From Gnetum montanum (taxonomy: Eukaryota; Streptophyta; Gnetopsida; Gnetales; Gnetaceae), in assembly GCA_015680685.1 (NCBI GenBank), contig MNCI01022534.1, positions 418,282-482,281 of the forward strand: 64,000 nucleotides of DNA, given 5' to 3'. The translations under genes and the position numbers were made by a program. Below are positions 57,976 through 64,000 of this stretch, piece by piece; position 1 is the stretch's first letter, and each line of letters opens with the position of its first letter. The notes under the pieces were generated by a model that made no database searches, was not told the origin of the DNA, and saw nothing but the letters and a program-made list of their open reading frames with translations.

Positions 57976-58149
57976 GATATTTTCATAACGAATTTAATTC
58001 ATAAATGAAAATAGAATAAAATAAAATAAAAATAAATGCAACAGATAGCACATGAACAAAACAAATCTCTTACTATGTCAATCTTTCTTTGACAAATTAA
58101 AAATGTTTGCAACATTCTTTCAATTCAAATAAAATGATTAGTTTCTATC
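57976..58149. other. AT-rich spacer between array and antisense gene
   Basis: ATAAAATAAAAATAAA-type tract (about 58005-58035), possibly holding the antisense gene's 3' untranslated region. Nothing else recognised. Confidence 0.45.
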
Positions 58150-58212
58150 CTACGACCCTTCGCCTGCTCCATCATCCCCTGCTTCATTAGGCCCCGTGTT
58201 TTCACCTGGATC

Positions 58213-58300
58213 CTGCACCATACAAAAATGAACTAGTTAGCTAAAGTCACCATAAAGACTCCAACAAAATAAATTATCACCATGTAGAAGGATAACTAAC
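58213..58300 (-). other. Terminal intron of antisense gene (88 bp)
   Basis: Donor CGG|GTTAGT and acceptor GTGCAG|GATCCAGG. Both exons are phase 0, and the last exon stays open for 20 codons to TAG at 58150-58152. Confidence 0.75.
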
Positions 58301-59346
58301 CCGAGATGGCCCTATATCTGTTTCAGGAGGTATCCGATCTAGTCTTGCTGCCAGGCATCGTAAGAACTCCTCTTCTATGATGTCAGCCCAATTTCTGTTG
58401 CCCAAGTCAGTGCTTGCAACAACTTTCTCCTTCTCTAAGGATGTCCATCTTGGGGGTCCAAGAGAAAAGGTGGTAGTGGTGGTCTCACCTGTAGGAAAGG
58501 TCACTTCCCTTTCGGGGGACTCACTCACTATCACTTGTTGCATGAACCTATCGTAAGCCCTAGAAGCACCAATAATATCAAGGAATACCTCGTGAGTATG
58601 TAACTTGATTGAGGCATTACTATATTGGTTACGATAGGTGGCACGTTCTAGCTTATATATATTCTTATGGTTTTACTATGCATGCCTCTACTCATAAGCC
58701 TTGGCGCTGTAATCTTTCTAGTCTTGATTCTTCTGGGCTAACAGGTCCATTTGCATGCGATGCTCTATTATCTCATGGGTGGCCTCATTGTTGTATTGCG
58801 CAACTATCCAATACCTCACGTAGTCAATGATGGCTGTGCACCAACTCCCATTGTTGGTGTCTCGGGCCAACAAGAATTCCTTCCTGGAACGGAGATCTCC
58901 CACCTCAGCAGTTAGGTTGGTCTTCTTCTTCTCAAGCCTCTGGACCCATTTCCAGAGGTGTTCCTTCATGCTCCTACATTCCCACAAGGAGCGTGCCAAG
59001 TACAAAGCACATTGGCTTACCTTGTCATATACGCAACAAGGTACTTCAGTCACCTCTGTCAGAAATGCAGGCATGACATCGGCCTTAATAGCCTGCTTAG
59101 GGTCCCACTTGAGATGGGAATTTTCCAACCACACAAAAAAATGCATTAGTCACAGAGGCGTAGTGAATGCAACAATAATGTAGAGTCTAGTGTAGCACTT
59201 TAACCTACCCACTTTCAGGTCAACTTGCCTTACATGGTCGATCATGTCATTGACCACTCCTTCCATGAAAGTAAACTTATTAGGGGTTTCAATCCATGGT
59301 CGTAAGAAGATTGAGGATGGGCCGGGGGTGTCAACTATGGTATTAG

Positions 59347-59430
59347 CTGCATGGTAAAATGTGTTAGTTAAAATGGAGAGAAGCATAATAGGGATGATGA
59401 ATAACATAAATGATAGTGTAAAGATCCTAC
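59347..59430 (-). other. Internal intron of antisense gene (84 bp)
   Basis: Donor CTGG|GTAGGA and acceptor CCATGCAG|CTAATACC. Splicing in phase 1 creates an Ala codon and keeps the frame into TIVDTPGPSS. Confidence 0.72.
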
Positions 59431-62239
59431 CCAGCAAACCCTTAGGGGTGATAGAGGGGGGGTCGCCCATCGGCACATTGTCAAATATGTGATCAAACTC
59501 ACCAACATCCAAATGGATCCCCTCTCTTTCTAGCTAACCTAATAATGTAGCAGCATCCTCGATGCTCATGTGCCCCTCTGGCATTAAGCTACTCTATGCA
59601 AAAGGGTCATCAGCAGGGGCCTTTTCATGGTTTCTAGGAGCCTCTTCGTCATTGGTTGGGCCCCTTTCTTTATCTACAGGGGCCTCCTCCTCCTCCTCTT
59701 CATCAATGGAGATCTCTTCCTCCTCACCAGCTGAGGCCCTTTCTTCTATAGCAAGGGCCCCTTCCTCATCGGCAGGGGCCTTCTCCTTCATAGTTGGGGC
59801 CTCCTCATTTTTGCTGGTCATCCCTGTTGTAGGGGCCACCACCTCTTCTCCCTCTTTTTCTTCTTCTTCCTTCATTGATAAAGCATAATTGCAATCAGCA
59901 AAGTGTACTAACCTAAAGAAGATGTTATGTTGCGCTACATTACCTAGCATAAAATAGCGTAGCAAATGTTAGCTAAAAAATAAAAAAAAAATGAATTCTT
60001 ACCAATTGGAGGCTACACTCTACGAATCTTGAATTACAACTTCTTCCCCCTCTCTTTGTTAGCACGGGGGGTCTCGTCAATAGGGCAGGACCTCTTACAT
60101 TGTAGCTTGGTCATCATCATCTCTGCAATGAGGCGTTTCCCCCTTGTCACACTACCAGTGGTGATGGGAGATGCCTCTCCCACGCTGTCCTTGGCCCAAA
60201 AGTTGTGTGCCACCTGATCCCTGGTCGTCATCAAGAAAGATTCCTTGATAGCTTCTAGGGGGTCTTGAGATTAGGTGGTATGGAAGACTTGGCAGATCCA
60301 CAGTTTGGAGATCTGGTTATGATCTTATAGTACCCATACCCCAATATCACGAACTACCAAGAATTCCATAAAAAGCTATAGGTAGGCTATGAAAAAGGCA
60401 TGGTGCACGTTGAAATGGGATTCAAGCTTCCCATGAAGCTTGACCATTTCAGCTTGGATGTCTTTGCAAAGGTGCTTGGCCCAATTGTAATAGGTTTCTT
60501 CTTCCATGACATCCCTCATTATTTAAGCCTACTCAATCCCAATGATTTTTCCTTGGGATAGCAGCTTGGGAAAGGCATAGGCATGGAAGATAGGATAAAT
60601 CGTTTTGCCCACCCATAGCTTGGCTTTCTCCATATAAATTCCCTTTCAATCCTTGGCAGCCCCTAGCCAGTCCTTGGTGTCCTACTAATTATGTGCATCT
60701 CTCTTGGATTTTTCTCCCATGGGGAGACCATCAGAGGGGATGTCGAAAAGGTCCATGAACAATTGATTATTGACATCAAGCACCATGCACAAACCATGAA
60801 CACGTGTGTGGAAGTGGTCTACCTTTTTGGAGAAGGAGTCGAATAGGAAAAGCATCTCAGTAGGCGGGACACTTGAGTCCAAGCCAAAAACAAGTCCATA
60901 AGCCCAACCTCCTAAAGGTTATGGACTAGCATGGTTGGGGCCCCATTGTAAAGCCAACACTGGGTCTCCTCCACCTCCTCGTACTTAAAGAAGAGGTTGG
61001 TCTCATTGTGCCCAGAGGTAATAACAATCACCTCCTAAGCTTTCTTCGCTATTAAAACGATCCAAAAAATAAATAAATAAAAAGAAAAAGTAAAAGCAAA
61101 AAGAAAAATAGGGTTATAAAAACATAAACATTACTTAAGAATTTAGTAGTGAATTTACACTTTAGCGTACCAGATTTGAACAGTATGGGAAATGGTGGGA
61201 GATCCACCAAAATGTCTTTGACGGTGAGAAGCCTAAGGGATGTCCATTCCCTATCCAACCAACTAGCTTCTTTACATTTCTCATAAAATTGGGAATAGTA
61301 GGTTGGATAAGTTCTGAACTCACCTCTGAACTGGCCTATCACACCGGTGCACACATTCCCAATGGAGGAAAACTCCTGCAGGGCCATCTGTGCCAACACC
61401 AAGGCATCCGTGTCACCATGAAGACAACTCTTGTCAATGAAAAACTTGATAACAAAAAAAATGATGAACATATACACTGTTAATACCTGTGTCTAGCATA
61501 GCATGAATTACATGATGAAATACCTTCGTAGAACTCACCCATCAGCATACTAAACGGTTCCAGGTGGGTTCTGAAAGAAGGTGCCCATGTGGCGGGCAAC
61601 AAACAATGTATTGTATAAGTGGTAACACTTATACTCAGGCATCTCCCAAATCCAAATTAAGCATCTCAGTCCTTTTGGATGTTGATTGGAACCTTCTTCC
61701 TGCTCAGCCCTGATTGACCCATCAGTTAAAAATTTCAGAATACACCAATTTGCCCCAGGCAATAGGGTTTATATGATTGCAGTTGCTGTCTTTGTTGACA
61801 AGTGTGAGCAAACGATCACCCAAACCCCTGTGACAAGGTAGTTGCAATAATGGCAACCAAGGTGATACTGCATGTGGCTATAGTGTAACATTTGTATAGC
61901 TATTGTGAGCAACCAGTAATGGTGATAGAGTAGCAACCAAAACGATGACCAAAATGATGGACAAAGATGCAGATTTCAACAACAATGATTGCAGAAGTCT
62001 GAACAACAAAGGCAACGTAATGACTTATTGAGTGGAAAGAGTCTCCTCCTGCACTACGACGTGCGCTTGAGTTAAGTGCCCCAAAGTGTCTTTGACTTCA
62101 TCCACTTTAGCAAGCCCTTGTTGCTTACATTTGCCTTTAGAAGCCATTGCTTCAATCGCAAATGCTATCAGCTGCTATGCTACGTTGTTTCGCTTTCTCT
62201 TGGCACGATCGCACTACACTCTGGATGTGACCTCTACGC

Positions 62240-62290
62240 TCTGATAATGAAAATGACAAGTTTACCAAGGGTAAACCCCTATTTATAGCT
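62240..62290 (-). promoter_or_regulatory. TATA box of antisense gene
   Basis: Minus strand CTATAAATAGGGG at 62276-62288, about 130 bp before the ATG at 62147. The ATG context AAGCAATGGCTTCT is typical of plant starts. Confidence 0.6.
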
Positions 62291-62479
62291 AACATGATGA
62301 AAAAGAACTTATCATTTTTGCACCCTGAGTAATTTGGAATGCCCCATGTAGCGTAGTACTGGCATGTCATAAATCTATGATAGCATAGCATTCCTGTTCG
62401 TGAATAGGTGGGCCCAACCAAAAATTTTTCCTTACCTTAAATTAAAAACCTACCCATACTGAGCCTGCATACCATAGTC

Positions 62480-62905
62480 TCTAATGACCTTAAACTAGCA
62501 AATTTATCTAAAAATATACCACAATCCACAAAGACCTTAAACTAGCAACTTTTTCTAAAAATATGCCACAATTCGCAAAGACCTTAAACTAGCAACTTTA
62601 TCTAAAAATACACCATGGTCTGAAAATACCTTAAACTAGTAACTATATCTTTAAAAAATTGTTAACGGTCTACAAAGACCTTAAACTAGCAACTTCATTC
62701 AAAAACCTATGCACCATGGGCTGCAAAGACCTTAAACTAGTAACATTCTATGAAACCTACCTGTTAAACGGTCCAAAAGACCTTAAACTAGTAACCTTTA
62801 CAACCTGTTAATGGTCCACCACAACCTTAAATTTGTAGAATTAGCATCAGTTGCATGTTTGAATCTGCTCACGGTCCACCAAGACCTTAGACTAGTAATC
62901 TGCGA
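62480..62905. repeat. Degenerate array, core AAAGACCTTAAACTAGCAAC, about 55-60 bp period
   Basis: About eight units, each joining CCACARNNCRCAAAGACC or GGTCNNCAAAGACC to TTAAACTAGYAAC and an A/T-rich tail. The core is shared with the arrays at 57735 and 21981. Confidence 0.85.
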
Positions 62906-63339
62906 ATTTGGCCAGATGTTTGACAATCATTGAATGTTTCATCGTTTCTTTGCAAATATTTACTATTATGTGCTATAACTTCAACTAGGTATCACTTGAC
63001 CAGGCTTCTTCTTATTGTGGCAGGTTGAACAAGATGGCCATGCAGTGTGATCTATACTCACTTTTAACTTTAACAGGTCCTCATGGAAATCTTGCAAGAT
63101 ACCCGAACTTAGAGTCGATAGACTAGGATTCATCAACTGATAACATTGTAGCATCCCTGGAGATGTCCCTAGATTGGCCTGAACACTTGGTCCAAGCCTT
63201 AGACTTAGAGGCTGGGGATGTGACTGAGGACCTTCTTATCAAAGCACCAGTAATGACATCCAGGGGGAAATAAAAACACTAAAACTAAGTTCCCTCCTAG
63301 ATCAACAAATGCAAAAACATGTATCTAGAGTTCTTCAAG
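62906..63339 (+). other. Linker between array and RT
   Basis: Reads partly open (for example NTWSKP-like text) but no domain is recognised. By position it should encode the segment just ahead of RT. Confidence 0.4.
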
Positions 63340-64000
63340 AAAACGTTAAGGTATTCGCATGGTCTTACAACAACATGTCGAGCTTAGACCCACATCTATA
63401 CAATGTAACATTTTATTGGACCCACGTGTCAAACCAGTTAAACAAAAGGCTCGAAAGATTAAGCTAGAAATTGCACTAGCTATATGTGATGAAATCACTA
63501 AGCTATATCAAAAGGGTTTCATTCATGCGGTCGACTACTCGGAATGGGTGTCAAACATCGTTTTAGTCTCTAAGAAAATGGGGGGGATATGAATCTATAT
63601 ATACTTCCAAGATCTGAACAAGGCAACGATTAAAGAAAACTACCAAGTATTGACCAGCTTATCGACACTACGGTTGGTCATGCTTTACTATCCTTCATGG
63701 ATGGGTTCTCGAGTTACAATCAAATTTGCATAAATCTAGAGCATCAATTGACAACTACATTCATGACCCCTTGGGGTACCTTTTGTTACACCATGATGTC
63801 CTTTGGTCTAAAGAATGCTAGAGCAACCTACCAACAAGCCATGACCTACATATTTAGTGACTACCTTCTAGAAAGACTAAATGATTACATGGATGACATA
63901 GTGGTAAAATCTAAGATAGCTATTGATCAACCCACTGATCTAGATGTAGTCCTAAAGTGTTATCATAGGCATGACCTATGCCTTAATCTAAAGAAGTGTG
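63340..64000 (+). pseudogene. Tat-type reverse transcriptase, N-terminal part
   Basis: The open piece 63359-63592 carries PVKQKARKIKLEIALAICDE and YSEWVSNIVLVSKKMGG, the fingers region of a Ty3/gypsy RT. After a stop and a frame change near 63645, motifs continue as GHALLSFMDGFSSYNQICI, TPWGTFCYTMMSFGLKNARA and the catalytic YMDDIVVKS near 63887. Both catalytic Asp motifs are present (FMDG and YMDD). The domain runs off the window. The combination IDQLID, FMDxFSxYNQI and YMDDIVVKS is the Tat-group style. No protease precedes it directly; protease is 6 kb upstream. Confidence 0.8.

Larger units (their letters stand above)
58150..62147 (-). pseudogene. Antisense intron-containing gene inside Tat-like element
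   Basis: The minus strand holds a decayed but gene-like structure. ATG at 62147 (MASKGKCKQQGLAKVDEVKD) is followed by a stop after 40 codons. Exon-like segments follow: 61762-61539 (GLRCLIWIWEMPEYKCYHLY), 61430-61174 (HGDTDALVLAQMALQEFSSI, EWTSLRLLTVKDILVDLPPF), 61025-60685, 60685-60034, and an acidic EEAPA-rich part 59900-59431. Then come 59346-59209 (TPGPSSIFLRPWIETPNKF), 59130-58301 with a coiled coil (LEKKKTNLTAEVGDLRSRKE), and a last exon 58212-58150 ending EAGDDGAGEGS. Two introns are in phase. Stops and frameshifts show inactivation. I do not recognise the protein family. Its own TATA box lies at 62276-62288. Confidence 0.65.
51830..64000 (+). mobile_element. Tat-like element with antisense gene, runs off right edge
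   Basis: At least 12.2 kb. Order: LTR, primer-binding site, gag-protease, 27-bp repeat array, antisense spliced gene, second repeat array, RT. Gag-protease and both arrays match the nested element at 18653-28743. RT motifs (FMDGFSSYNQI, YMDDIVVKS) are of Tat type. Length, arrangement and an antisense ORF fit the Tat/Ogre group, where extra ORFs are known. The left edge is placed between about 51790 and 51840, where similarity to gag of the host element ends; the exact LTR start was not resolved. Confidence 0.75.

Noticed and set aside
59562-59888. Ser/Ala-rich plus-strand ORF
   Set aside because: It is the complement of the acidic EEAPA-rich segment of the antisense gene, whose frame continues across a phase-consistent intron.
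62480-62905. CRISPR-like array of spaced repeats
   Set aside because: Repeats are degenerate, the intervening pieces are related rather than unique, and the context is a plant retrotransposon.

Overview
This window looks like intergenic chromosomal DNA from a large-genome seed plant, possibly a gymnosperm. It is AT-rich and has no intact host gene. It is built almost entirely of old, nested LTR retrotransposons with plant-type gag, protease, reverse transcriptase (RT) and integrase domains. LTR promoters carry CTATAAATA-type TATA boxes, and the host-derived pieces are plant gene remnants (TPLATE, cytochrome P450). There are no bacterial operons, rRNA genes, functional tRNA genes or CRISPR arrays. 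Clade names below come from reading motifs, not from database searches.

Layout. 1-1690: minus-strand end of an Athila-like Ty3/gypsy element (gag, primer-binding site, LTR), with a perfect 64-bp inverted repeat at its edge. 1691-5829: AT-rich DNA with a 175-bp tandem duplication and a LINE remnant. 5830-12131: complete plus-strand gag-only Athila-like element (element A) with both LTRs. 12132-13381: T-rich DNA with a duplication, one copy of which holds a tRNA-derived SINE. 13382-31957: second plus-strand relative (element B) with gag and a downstream ORF in the env position resembling the putative plant transposon protein family. That ORF is split by a complete 10.1-kb minus-strand Tat-like element (18653-28743) flanked by a near-perfect target duplication (ATGGT/ATGGC). 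31955-32207: two more SINE copies. 32846-41240: a small island of broken host genes, a TPLATE pseudogene (+) facing a P450 pseudogene (-). A non-coding copia-type element with 584-bp LTRs (34398-41018, exact TATGT target duplication) sits inside the P450 remnant. 42660-43378: 360-bp repeats. 43379-about 51800: minus-strand Athila-like element with decayed protease, RT, RNase H and integrase, and an internal promoter-like block. About 51830-64000: plus-strand Tat-like element running off the window, with LTR, primer-binding site, gag-protease, repeat array, an antisense intron-containing gene, a second repeat array and RT.

How the parts relate. The Athila-like copies form one family with long and short members. 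The gag-only copies could only have moved using enzymes supplied by pol-bearing relatives such as the 43-52 kb element. The two Tat-like elements share gag-protease and both TTAAACTAG-type repeat arrays. Only the right-hand one has the antisense spliced gene between the arrays, so the gene looks like a cassette gained or lost at that site.

The most unusual features are: the antisense spliced gene with its own TATA box, bracketed by repeat arrays; LTRs built from roughly 190-bp periodic units centred on palindromes; and Athila-like elements that repeat their own LTR promoter motifs just ahead of the downstream ORF.
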